Source: Bacillota bacterium (lineage in GTDB: Bacteria; Bacillota; Clostridia; Acetivibrionales; DSM-1351). Taken from it: 64,000 bases of DNA. The notes beneath the pieces are model-generated. The model was not told the origin of the DNA. It searched no databases and saw nothing but the letters and a program-made list of their open reading frames with translations. The DNA lies in NCBI GenBank assembly GCA_023460955.1, contig JAEWOH010000036.1:19734-83733 (forward strand), in the 5' to 3' direction. A program made the position numbers and the translations under genes. Below, in pieces: positions 9,812 to 18,294 of this stretch (its first letter is position 1; every line of letters starts with the position of its first letter).

Positions 9812-11215
9812 ATGAAGCCACTTTTGAGTAATATGCACATTAACAAAAGAGTTATTTATATATCTGTTTGTATTTTAATTATTTTGGCTGTTATATCCGG
9901 ATTAATGTATTATTATAATTCAGTACGGATACTTTCATATAAGTATTTCTATAAAGGTGTTTTTATTGACGGAGTTAATGTTGCAGGGTTAACAAAGCCC
10001 GAAGCTTTGGAACTGCTAGAAAATGAAATTAATAATAATTTCAGAAAAACTTCCATTGATTTGTTCTATGAAGATAAAAAATGGACTATTTCATTGGAGG
10101 CTATAGAATTTAAATTTGAATTTGATAAGGCACTGGACAGTGCATTTAAACTTGGCCATTCAGGTGATTGGCTGAGTCGAATGAAAACCATTAGACAGCT
10201 GAAAGATACACCGATAAATCTTATTGTGACAGGCAGCTATAACAATGTCAAACTAATAAAGATACTTTCAAAAATAAAAAAGCAGATTGATTTCTTGCCA
10301 ACTAACTCCACATACGAGTTTAATTATGGTAAAATATTATATACAAAGGATTCTGACGGGAGAAAGCTTGATATCGAGACCAATGTAAAACTTATTGAGG
10401 CAAGACTGCTTAATCGGGACTTCAGTGATATTTGCCTTGATGTTAACTTAATTAAACCGGCTGTAACAGTAGAAGATGTGAGGGAATTAAGAGATGTAAT
10501 AGGTGTTTTTACGACGAAATTTAATGCCAACAATTCCAGTAGAGCTCATAATATTGAACTGGCGGCAAAAAAAATAAATAATTATCTCCTGCTTCCCGGA
10601 GAAGAATTTTCCATGGACAGGGCTCTTGGCCCCAGATCGTCCTCAAATGGATATATGCAGGCACCAATCATTTCACAAAACCAGATTGTGGCCGGTACGG
10701 GCGGAGGAATATGTCAGGTTGCTACCACATTATATAATGCTGTTCTGTTATCCTATCTTGATGTAACAAAAAGAGTGCATCATTCCTTGCCTCTAAGATA
10801 TGTTCCACCGGGACAGGATGCAACAATTTCTGAAGGATATATCGACTTGAAATTTAAGAACAATAGGGATTATACTATTTGTATTGTTTCTGAAGTCAGA
10901 GGAGGTTATATAACAGTAAAGATTGTTGGTAGAAAAAATACCGGAGAAACATTTAATTCTGTTATAAGGCCAGTGGTAGTAGAGGAGTTTAATCCTCCTG
11001 AACCTGAATATATTATTAATAACGGACTTTCCGACAATCAGGTGAAGGTTAAAGTTAAAGAAAGAAAAGGATTAAAGGTCATAGTATACAGAGATTCTTA
11101 TAATTCCAGAGGTCAATTGACTAATAGTGAAGTAATTAGCGAAGATATATATAAACCAGTACGCGGACAGCTAGCAGTCAATAGGAAAACATACGATTCA
11201 CTAAAGAATAATTAA
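9812..11215 (+). CDS. VanW family protein, membrane-anchored
   Basis: A 467-residue protein with one N-terminal membrane segment (about 14-33) and an extracytoplasmic body. A peptidoglycan-binding-4-like domain (about 45-210) precedes the VanW domain, seen in LPGEEFSMDRALGPR and GTGGGICQVATTLYNAVL. A basic C-terminal G5-like tail follows. VanW proteins accompany some vancomycin-resistance clusters but are common in Clostridia without them; the function is unknown. No van genes are present here. The start follows GGAAAGA. Confidence 0.85.
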   Translation: MKPLLSNMHINKRVIYISVCILIILAVISGLMYYYNSVRILSYKYFYKGVFIDGVNVAGLTKPEALELLENEINNNFRKTSIDLFYEDKKWTISLEAIEFKFEFDKALDSAFKLGHSGDWLSRMKTIRQLKDTPINLIVTGSYNNVKLIKILSKIKKQIDFLPTNSTYEFNYGKILYTKDSDGRKLDIETNVKLIEARLLNRDFSDICLDVNLIKPAVTVEDVRELRDVIGVFTTKFNANNSSRAHNIELAAKKINNYLLLPGEEFSMDRALGPRSSSNGYMQAPIISQNQIVAGTGGGICQVATTLYNAVLLSYLDVTKRVHHSLPLRYVPPGQDATISEGYIDLKFKNNRDYTICIVSEVRGGYITVKIVGRKNTGETFNSVIRPVVVEEFNPPEPEYIINNGLSDNQVKVKVKERKGLKVIVYRDSYNSRGQLTNSEVISEDIYKPVRGQLAVNRKTYDSLKNN

Positions 11216-11331
11216 GTAAGTTTTATAAAGTCTTTTTAAAAGGACTAAAAATGTCGATAAGTTAAAAAACTTACCAAAATATATATTATATAAATACCAA
11301 TAAATAGACCAAAGATAAGGGGTAGATTGTA

Positions 11332-12015
11332 ATGAATGATTTGCTATACAACAAAAAAGTCATGTGTCCGGTATGTAACAGAGAAATAGAAGTAACGAAG
11401 GTTAAAACAAAAGGCTGTAAGGTTAAATCGAGAGATACAGATATGTGTGTACATTATGAAGACTTAAACGTATTATATTACGATGTTTGGGTTTGTGAAT
11501 ATTGCGGCTATGCGGCTTTACAGGACAAATTTGAAGGTCTTTTTACAAAGGATATTGCAGTTATTCGGGACAAGATTTCAAAGAACTGGGTTAGAAGAAG
11601 CTTTGTCGGTGAAAGAGATGTGGAAAAGGCCATAGAGGCTTTCAAACTCGCACTTCTTACACTAAAGGTTAGAAATGCCAAAGCCAGTGAACTTGCAAAA
11701 GTATGCCTGAGGATAGCCTGGTTGTACAGAGATAAAGAGGATTCCAAGAGGGAAACAGAATTTTTAAATTTTGCATTAAATTCTTATAATGAAGCATATT
11801 CTAAAGAAAGGTTCCCTCTGGACAAGCTTGATGAGTTTACCTGCATGTACATAATTGCAGAATTGTTCAGAAGAGTAGGGAAGTTAGAGGATTCAATTCA
11901 GTGGTTTAGTCGTATAGTATCCTCAGCACAGGCCAGAAGTAACCCAAAATTAATTGATATGGCACGTGATCAGTATCAGCTGGCAAAAGATCAGCTTGCT
12001 GAAACCAATGCCTAA
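11332..12015 (+). CDS. DUF2225 family protein
   Basis: A 227-residue cytosolic protein. The N terminus holds a two-part zinc-binding module, CPVCNREI (about 10-17) and WVCEYCGYAAL (about 53-63), followed by TPR-like helices in the C-terminal half. This matches DUF2225 proteins of Firmicutes, whose role is not established. The next gene begins 18 bases after its stop, so the two are probably one transcription unit. Confidence 0.8.
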   Translation: MNDLLYNKKVMCPVCNREIEVTKVKTKGCKVKSRDTDMCVHYEDLNVLYYDVWVCEYCGYAALQDKFEGLFTKDIAVIRDKISKNWVRRSFVGERDVEKAIEAFKLALLTLKVRNAKASELAKVCLRIAWLYRDKEDSKRETEFLNFALNSYNEAYSKERFPLDKLDEFTCMYIIAELFRRVGKLEDSIQWFSRIVSSAQARSNPKLIDMARDQYQLAKDQLAETNA

Positions 12016-12033
12016 AGGAGATATGTAGCTATA

Positions 12034-13023
12034 ATGGAGGCTGGTAAAGTACCAAACGAAGTTTTGGATAAGATTGTTCTAAGTAAAATTAATAAGTTGA
12101 GGACGGATGTTATTTTAAGACCTGGAATCGGAGAGGATTGTGCGGCTGTAGATTTTGGTGAATATGCATGCGTTTTATCAACAGATCCTATTACCGGAGC
12201 TGCAAAAGATATTGGAAAACTTGCTGTACACATTTCCAGTAACGATATAGCTTCCTGTGGAGTTGAACCACTGGGACTAATGGCTACTATTCTATGTCCA
12301 GTAGGGACCAGCGAAACAGAATTGAGTATAGTGATGGACCAAATAACAAAAACAGCTGAAGAACTGAATGTTGAAATAATCGGTGGCCACACTGAAGTGA
12401 CTTCTGCAGTAAATAGAATAGTAGTATCTTCTACATGTATTGGAAAAGCTCCAAAAAACAAGATAGTTTCATCCAGAGGAGCAAAGCCCGGTGACTGTGT
12501 AATTATGACAAAAAGTGCGGGACTTGAGGGAACTGCCATAATTGCAAATGATCTGGAGCATAGACTAAAAGGCAGTATGTCAAAGGAACAATTGGAAGCA
12601 GCCAAAAATATGACCAGACTAATCAGTGTTGTAAGAGAGGGCGTAATTGCTGGAGATTTTGGTGCAACTGCAATGCATGATATAACAGAAGGCGGTGTCC
12701 TTGGAGCTGCCTGGGAGATAGCTGAGGCATCAGGTACAGGTATAATCATAGATAAAGATAAAGTTCCTGTTGAACCGGTAACCCAATTAATTTGCAATAA
12801 TTTTAATTTAGATGTTCTTAAGCTTATTTCTTCAGGGTCAATGCTTATAACGTGTCAAAAGGGTGAGGAGCTATGCAAACTGCTTGAAGCTAATAATATA
12901 AAAGCTACTGTTGTAGGTTCAATAACAGCTAATAAACTGGAAAGACTTTTAATAAGCAGTAAGGATAACTCTCGAATAGAAATTGAGTCTCCAGGGGCTG
13001 ACGAGCTTTATAAAGTCATTTAA
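12034..13023 (+). CDS. AIR synthase-related protein, HypE-like
   Basis: A 329-residue member of the PurM/HypE/SelD ATP-dependent superfamily. Family features are the N-terminal GIGEDCAAVD, the STDPITGA strand, GGHTEVT and ITEGGVLGAAWE. HypE proteins end in a cysteine that is carbamoylated and then dehydrated to thiocyanate; this protein ends in DELYKVI with no cysteine, so a canonical HypE role is unlikely. It follows the DUF2225 gene closely. No other hyp genes are in the window although a [NiFe] hydrogenase is. Confidence 0.8.
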   Translation: MEAGKVPNEVLDKIVLSKINKLRTDVILRPGIGEDCAAVDFGEYACVLSTDPITGAAKDIGKLAVHISSNDIASCGVEPLGLMATILCPVGTSETELSIVMDQITKTAEELNVEIIGGHTEVTSAVNRIVVSSTCIGKAPKNKIVSSRGAKPGDCVIMTKSAGLEGTAIIANDLEHRLKGSMSKEQLEAAKNMTRLISVVREGVIAGDFGATAMHDITEGGVLGAAWEIAEASGTGIIIDKDKVPVEPVTQLICNNFNLDVLKLISSGSMLITCQKGEELCKLLEANNIKATVVGSITANKLERLLISSKDNSRIEIESPGADELYKVI

Positions 13024-13078
13024 TTTTAAAGTGAAAATTAATATAATGACTGAAAATTTAACAGAATATACAAGATGT

Positions 13079-13107
13079 ACAGAATACCATTTCGTAGGGT
13101 ATTCTGT
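13079..13107 (+). terminator. Terminator after the HypE-like gene
   Basis: Arms ACAGAATACC (13079-13088) and GGTATTCTGT (13098-13107), 10 bp, then a T run. It separates this gene from glyA. Confidence 0.8.
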
Positions 13108-13162
13108 TTTTGTATAATTATGTATTTTTAATAAAACTTTTGCATAATTCCTCCAGATTCAA

Positions 13163-13192
13163 TTGACATACCTTAGTTATTTTTATTATAAT
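13163..13192 (+). promoter_or_regulatory. Consensus sigma-A promoter for glyA
   Basis: TTGACA (13163-13168) and TATAAT (13187-13192) are both perfect, 18 bases apart. Transcription would start near 13199, leaving a leader of about 98 bases before the TTG start of glyA. The leader holds a small hairpin (13201-13238, AGTCTTCC pairing with GGAAAGACT with one bulge). Confidence 0.7.
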
Positions 13193-13296
13193 TTTAGTAG
13201 AGTCTTCCATAGGAATACAAAAATTTTCTCAGGAAAGACTTTATGGATATAATAACTTATTTGTCAAATATGGTTTGACAGGAGTGGAGGTTAATT

Positions 13297-14538
13297 TTGT
13301 ATAATATCGATACTATTAAGAAAATGGACCCTCAGTTGGCTGAGGCTATAGAACTTGAAGTCAACAGACAAAGAAATAAGATTGAGCTGATTGCTTCTGA
13401 GAATTTTGTTAGTGATGCAGTTATGGAGGCACTCGGAACCCCCCTGACAAACAAATATGCTGAAGGCTACCCGGGAAAAAGATATTACGGTGGCTGTGAG
13501 TATGTTGATATAGCTGAACAGTTGGCCATAGACAGAGCTAAAGAAATATTCGGTGCAGAGCATGCAAATGTTCAGCCTCATTCAGGAGCACAGGCTAATT
13601 CAGCAGTTTATTTTGCCTTCCTGAACCCCGGAGATACCATTTTAGGAATGAATCTTGCACACGGCGGACATCTTAGCCATGGCAGCCCGGTAAATATATC
13701 CGGAAAGTATTATAATGTAGTTCCTTATGGAGTAAGAGAAGATAATTGTTATATTGACTACGAACAATTAAGAGAAATAGCTAAAGCTAATTGCCCTAAA
13801 ATAATAGTAGCAGGTGCTAGTGCATATCCAAGAACTCTTGACTTTAAAGCTTTCAGAGAAATCGCGGACGAAGTTGGAGCGATACTAATGGTGGATATGG
13901 CACATATTGCCGGTCTTGTTGCAGCTGGAGAACACCCAAGTCCAGTTCCTTACGCCGACATTGTTACTACAACAACTCATAAGACCTTAAGGGGACCAAG
14001 AGGAGGTATGATCCTCTGCAAGCAGGAATATGCAAAGAAGATTGATAGTGCTGTATTCCCTGGAAATCAGGGCGGTCCTTTGATGCATGTTATAGCTGCC
14101 AAGGCTGTAAGCTTCAAGGAAGTGCTTTCAGATGATTTTAAGGTTTATCAGAAGAATATCGTAAAAAATGCAAAGGCTTTATCCGAAGCACTGATGAGCA
14201 AAGGCTTCAAGCTAGTTTCCGATGGGACGGACAACCACCTTATGCTGGTTAACCTTACAAATATGAATATTACAGGTAAAGAAGCTCAGCACAAACTGGA
14301 TGAAGTGTTTATTACCTGCAACAAGAACGGAATTCCTTTTGATACTCAAAGCCCATTCATTACAAGCGGTATAAGATTGGGAACACCTGCTGTAACATCA
14401 AGAGGCATGAATGAAGAAGACATGAAAGAAATTGCAGACCTTATCTACCTTACAATTACTGACTTTGATAATTCACAGGCAGTGGTTCGCAGCAGAGTTC
14501 AGGCACTTTGTGACAAATACCCTTTATACGCTAAATAA
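13297..14538 (+). CDS. glyA: Serine hydroxymethyltransferase
   Basis: A PLP enzyme that interconverts serine and glycine while loading one-carbon units on tetrahydrofolate. The 413 residues are full length. Signature pieces are LIASENFVS, NKYAEGYPGKRYYGG, and the PLP lysine in TTTTHKTLRGPRGG (about K229). The start is a TTG codon six bases after GGAGTGGAGG. It has its own consensus promoter and a strong terminator and so is monocistronic. Confidence 0.96.
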   Translation: MYNIDTIKKMDPQLAEAIELEVNRQRNKIELIASENFVSDAVMEALGTPLTNKYAEGYPGKRYYGGCEYVDIAEQLAIDRAKEIFGAEHANVQPHSGAQANSAVYFAFLNPGDTILGMNLAHGGHLSHGSPVNISGKYYNVVPYGVREDNCYIDYEQLREIAKANCPKIIVAGASAYPRTLDFKAFREIADEVGAILMVDMAHIAGLVAAGEHPSPVPYADIVTTTTHKTLRGPRGGMILCKQEYAKKIDSAVFPGNQGGPLMHVIAAKAVSFKEVLSDDFKVYQKNIVKNAKALSEALMSKGFKLVSDGTDNHLMLVNLTNMNITGKEAQHKLDEVFITCNKNGIPFDTQSPFITSGIRLGTPAVTSRGMNEEDMKEIADLIYLTITDFDNSQAVVRSRVQALCDKYPLYAK

Positions 14539-14586
14539 TTATGCAACATATATAAAATGTAATATAACTAATTTTGAACTTATATG

Positions 14587-14628
14587 AATAACTTAAGAGT
14601 ATTTCTTTCAGAATACTCTTAAGTTATT
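14587..14628 (+). terminator. 17-bp perfect terminator after glyA
   Basis: A perfect 17-bp inverted repeat (14587-14603 and 14612-14628, core CTTAAGAGTATT) with an 8-base loop and a T-rich tail. Confidence 0.85.
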
Positions 14629-14669
14629 CTTTAATATTTGGAATTTATAAGAAAGAGAGATTAAAGTGT

Positions 14670-15488
14670 ATGACTATAAAATTAGGTTTTATTGGAGCAG
14701 GCAACATGGGTGCTGCTCTGCTAAAAAGTCTTGTTAAAGCAAACTTTTTACCTGCTGAAAATATTTCTATGTTTGATGTTGATATAAACAAGCTGGAGCA
14801 GCTTAAAAGCGAAACCGGTGTAGGGTATCCCGCATCAGCGAAGGAGCTTGTCCAATGGTCAGATATTATTGTTCTGGCAGTTAAGCCGAATATACTAAAG
14901 ACTGTATTGGAGGACATCAAGCCCACTTTGGATGATAAAAAGGTAATTGTCTCCTTTGCAGTTGGTATTCCCATAAGCTTTTATGAGGACATTCTGGGCA
15001 CAGATAAAAAAATTGTACGCTCAATGCCTAATACACCGGCTATGGTTGGTGAAGGCATGACACTTATCTGTCAGAATGCGAATGTGACTGAGCAGGAGTT
15101 CTCTTTGGTAAAGCAAATGTTTGACTGTGCAGGTAAATGTGAGTTTCTCCCTGAAAAGCTGATGAGCGAGGTCACAGCATTGACCGGCAGCAGCCCTGCT
15201 TATGTTTTCATGTTTATAGAGGCAATGGCAGATGCGGCGGTGTTATCAGGGATACCAAGAGATATGAGCTACAGACTGGCAGCACAGGCAGTGCTTGGCT
15301 CTGCTAAAATGGTGCTTGACACAGGGCTGCATCCGGGTGTGTTGAAGGATCAGGTTTGTTCACCGGGAGGAACGACTATTGAAGCAGTCAGCACACTTGA
15401 AAAGAACGGCTTCAGGTATGCTGTAATGGATGCAATGAACGATTGTACAAAAAAAGCAAGGCTGATCGGGGAAGCTTTTAAAAAGTAA
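14670..15488 (+). CDS. proC: Pyrroline-5-carboxylate reductase
   Basis: Catalyses the last step of proline synthesis, NAD(P)H-dependent reduction of pyrroline-5-carboxylate. The 272 residues start with the Rossmann motif GFIGAGNMGAAL (about 6-17), include VRSMPNTPAMVGEGM and the dimer region LTGSSPAYVF, and end with the usual CSPGGTTIEA region and C-terminal helix. The start is preceded by GAAAGAGAG. It is followed by a terminator and faces a convergent recombinase gene. Confidence 0.94.
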   Translation: MTIKLGFIGAGNMGAALLKSLVKANFLPAENISMFDVDINKLEQLKSETGVGYPASAKELVQWSDIIVLAVKPNILKTVLEDIKPTLDDKKVIVSFAVGIPISFYEDILGTDKKIVRSMPNTPAMVGEGMTLICQNANVTEQEFSLVKQMFDCAGKCEFLPEKLMSEVTALTGSSPAYVFMFIEAMADAAVLSGIPRDMSYRLAAQAVLGSAKMVLDTGLHPGVLKDQVCSPGGTTIEAVSTLEKNGFRYAVMDAMNDCTKKARLIGEAFKK

Positions 15489-15504
15489 ACATTGTTTGAA
15501 TAAT

Positions 15505-15526
15505 AAAAAGGCCGGTGGGCCTTTTT
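15505..15526. terminator. Terminator between convergent proC and recombinase genes
   Basis: AAAAAGGCC (15505-15513) pairs with GGCCTTTTT (15518-15526) around a 4-base loop. The A and T runs on both sides let it work in both directions. Confidence 0.85.
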
Positions 15527-15564
15527 TATTTATAACTAAATCTATAATTGCTTAAATCTCATAC

Positions 15565-16566
15565 TTATTCTTTAGCTGCTGCTGACTCCGCAGTGCTAAA
15601 ATCGGATAGAGGGTTTTTGCTGACAGCGTCTCTTAACTGTTGTTGATCAAGATGCGTATAAATTTCAGTAGTTGCAATACTCTGATGCCCCAAAAGCTCC
15701 TGAAGTGCTCTTATATCTACATTACCGTATTTATACATTAACGTTGCTGCTGTATGTCTCAGCTTGTGAGTTGAATATCTTTGAGGATCAAGTCCGGCTT
15801 CCTTAATGTATTTCTTAACTATTTTTTGTACGGACTCTTTACTGATTCTCTTTTTATGGCCGCTTATAAATAATGCATTTCTGTCCTTTATACCATTTAC
15901 AGGTCTGACTTTCATATAAGCTTCTATTGCTCTTATACATGCATTATTCAAAGGGATACTGCGTTCCTTGTCACCTTTTCCTATTACAGTAAGAGTGTTA
16001 TTTTTTATATTATTTATGTTTATTCCAACGAGTTCGGACAAACGAATACCGCAATTCAAGAAGATTGTAAGAATTGCAAAATCCCGGACCGAATTAGGAC
16101 CTTCGCCTGTTGAAACTGATGAAAGCAGCTTTTTACTTTCTTCAACATTCAAGTATCTTGGCAGCCTCTTTAATATCTTTGGTGATTCCAATTCATTTGT
16201 AGGGTTTATCTCCAAAAGCTTTGCTTTTGTTGTAAGATAGTTGTAAAAAGTCTTTAGGCTTGCAACTTTTCTGGCACGCGCGTGGGAAGTATTGTCACGG
16301 TTGTTACTTACGAAGGACATATAGGAATACAAATCACTTAAGGTTACAGTACCTAAAAGTGCTGCATCCACATCAGTAATACTTATTTCATCAAATTCCA
16401 TCCGCTTATCGGCTATATTCCGATGAAGCTTTAGAAATCTGAAAAAAACTCTCAAATCATAAAAATAAACTTGGACAGTATTAATTGATTTACCTTTTAT
16501 GGTCTGCAAATAGTTTAAAAAATCACTAAGAACCTCAGGCATTTCATATTGAGATAAATTTTTCAT
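15565..16566 (-). CDS. Tyrosine recombinase, XerC/XerD-like
   Basis: A 333-residue site-specific recombinase. It has an N-terminal SAM-like DNA-binding domain (about 8-115) and a catalytic domain with the full active set: R175 in CGIRLSE, a lysine in GKGDKERSIP, H267 and R270 in HKLRH, H294 in LLGHQ and the nucleophile Y303 in TEIYTH. It stands alone with no phage genes beside it, so it may be a housekeeping Xer-type or a stand-alone integrase. A closely similar C-terminal motif reappears in the decayed fragment near 30.8 kb. Confidence 0.88.
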   Translation of the reverse strand: MKNLSQYEMPEVLSDFLNYLQTIKGKSINTVQVYFYDLRVFFRFLKLHRNIADKRMEFDEISITDVDAALLGTVTLSDLYSYMSFVSNNRDNTSHARARKVASLKTFYNYLTTKAKLLEINPTNELESPKILKRLPRYLNVEESKKLLSSVSTGEGPNSVRDFAILTIFLNCGIRLSELVGININNIKNNTLTVIGKGDKERSIPLNNACIRAIEAYMKVRPVNGIKDRNALFISGHKKRISKESVQKIVKKYIKEAGLDPQRYSTHKLRHTAATLMYKYGNVDIRALQELLGHQSIATTEIYTHLDQQQLRDAVSKNPLSDFSTAESAAAKE

Positions 16567-16961
16567 TATGTACTCCCATGCCCTGAATATACAAAAGAAA
16601 TTATATAAAATGGCATGGACTCTATACCCCCCTTTAAAAATGTTTACAAAACGAATAATTTAGTTAAACAAATAAAAAAAATCTTTTTATTTTATAAAAA
16701 AACATTATTTTCCATAAAACAAAATAACTTAAGTATCGTATAATTATATAAATTGACTTTATTTTACTTTTTTGTAATTTAATATTGCCTTATGGCGAAT
16801 ATATTGATATTATGTTATAGTTCCAAAGACTTAGGACATCAAACTAATATAATTATAGCATTTTCCTGAAAAAATGTACCGAAAATAAATTCTTCATAAA
16901 GACATCACAATACAAAGTTAAAATTAAACAGTTTATAAATTGATTATAGAAAGGATATTTA
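16567..16961. other. 395-base AT-rich intergenic region with a possible Spo0A box
   Basis: A very AT-rich divergent region. It holds a possible promoter (TTGACT at 16753, TAATTT at 16775) and, downstream of it, TGGCGAA (16793-16799), which fits the Spo0A-box consensus TGNCGAA. The following gene is Spo0E-like, so Spo0A control is possible. No gene, terminator or larger repeat is visible. Confidence 0.4.
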
Positions 16962-17123
16962 ATGAAAGATATAGATATTATTAAGAAAAAGATTAATAAG
17001 CTTAGACAGGAGATAAATCAAAAAATTGCTGAAGGTAATAGATTAAATGACAAAGAAATACTTACTCTCAGCCAACGTCTTGATATCCTTATTAATCTCT
17101 GGTACAAAGCAAAACATTTGTAA
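16962..17123 (+). CDS. Spo0E-like aspartyl-phosphate phosphatase
   Basis: A 53-residue helical-hairpin protein. The second helix carries S37-Q-R-L-D41, the SQxLD signature of Spo0E family phosphatases that dephosphorylate Spo0A~P and delay sporulation. The start ATG lies 8 bases after AAAGGAT. It is too small for many gene finders. The gene stands alone, 22 bases from the convergent end of the metallophosphoesterase gene. In Clostridia, Spo0E-like proteins can act on other targets, so Spo0A is the likely but unproven substrate. Confidence 0.85.
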   Translation: MKDIDIIKKKINKLRQEINQKIAEGNRLNDKEILTLSQRLDILINLWYKAKHL

Positions 17124-17145
17124 GATTATTAATTATTGAGGCAGC

Positions 17146-18090
17146 TTAACAATCATCTTGATCTAAATTTTTGCATGAGGTGTCATAATTAATGAAGAAT
17201 TTATCATCAAATTTATTAATAGGTTCAGGGCCTCTCATTATATGCCTCTCAATCTGCAAAACGCCATCGGGATCAGCTTTTACTCGCCAATCAACCATCA
17301 TTATTTTTTCATTAGTTATTTCAATCCCTGTTATTCCTTTAGAATGAATACAGCAACCTGTATTAAAATAAGGTAGCTCTTTAGCTTTTGGAAACTTTTG
17401 TCTATGAGTATGACCACATATAAGCATTGTCTTGTGCTTTAAAATCCACTTCTTATATGTTTTTTCTATTTTGTGTCTTTTAAAATGGTTTCTCGCCGGG
17501 CTAGAAGGATTCTGAAATCCTACTACATGCATGAATCTCCAAAAATAACGTAATAAAAACATATTTACTACCCAAAGCTGGTCATTCATTAAATCACCCT
17601 GATGTCCGTGAACAATAAGAATCTCCTGACCGCTGGACTTGTTTTTTAGTATAAGCGCTTCTATGGGCTTCAGACCTATAAAAAGGTCATGAATATCCTG
17701 AGTATAGTCGTCATAAAACTTATATAAATTCATTTGAACATAATTCTTATCCTTTAAGTAAATATTATGATTGCCGTACATCATGATTAGTTTATTATGA
17801 TCATGAAGCTTTTTTAGTACAGAAAAAACATCGCTATGGGCAAGTCTTATATGTTTGAATTTCGGATATTCCCATAGCTCATCGCCGTCACCAACTTCGA
17901 CATAAGTATAGTCATTTTCAAAGTAATATTCCAAGGCTCTTAAAAGAAGGTTCTGATTCCTGCTGAATTCATCAGAAACGCTATCATCACCTCTGTGACA
18001 ATCACTGAAAAATACAAATTTGGAGTTCTCGTCAAAAAATTCAACCCTTGCATTCTTGTAGGCCTTCATTAATTTTTTGTCTGTAAACAT
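17146..18090 (-). CDS. Calcineurin-like metallophosphoesterase
   Basis: A 314-residue metallophosphoesterase. Metal-binding motifs in order are FFSDCHRGD (D and H), VGDGDELWEY, MMYGNHN, IVHGHQGD and ICGHTHRQKF. The layout resembles UDP-2,3-diacylglucosamine hydrolase-type enzymes, though a Gram-positive has no lipid A, so the substrate is unknown. I place the start at the ATG after GAGGAGAAG (18090) instead of an upstream in-frame codon. No membrane segment is evident. Confidence 0.82.
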   Translation of the reverse strand: MFTDKKLMKAYKNARVEFFDENSKFVFFSDCHRGDDSVSDEFSRNQNLLLRALEYYFENDYTYVEVGDGDELWEYPKFKHIRLAHSDVFSVLKKLHDHNKLIMMYGNHNIYLKDKNYVQMNLYKFYDDYTQDIHDLFIGLKPIEALILKNKSSGQEILIVHGHQGDLMNDQLWVVNMFLLRYFWRFMHVVGFQNPSSPARNHFKRHKIEKTYKKWILKHKTMLICGHTHRQKFPKAKELPYFNTGCCIHSKGITGIEITNEKIMMVDWRVKADPDGVLQIERHIMRGPEPINKFDDKFFINYDTSCKNLDQDDC

Positions 18091-18294
18091 TTTTCTTCTC
18101 CTCAAGTTTATATTCTATAGTAGCGTTCCAAAATAGCCTTTTTATAATGCATACAAACCATAAGGTATTTTTTCGCCAAAACAAATATATATTGTTTCAT
18201 AAAGTCTAAAAGTGGTATCTATTAACTTAGTAAAAATCTATAGCAGTTCTAATTACATAAACTTTTATATATTAAATCAAAAAGAGGTGGATTT

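Noticed and set aside
9812..11215. VanW as evidence of glycopeptide resistance
   Set aside because: No VanA/B ligase, VanH, VanX or VanRS is present; VanW proteins are common in Clostridia.
12012..12797. A 261-codon minus-strand open frame
   Set aside because: It lies fully antisense to the HypE-like gene, has no ribosome site and reads as Ser/Pro/Ile-rich shadow sequence.
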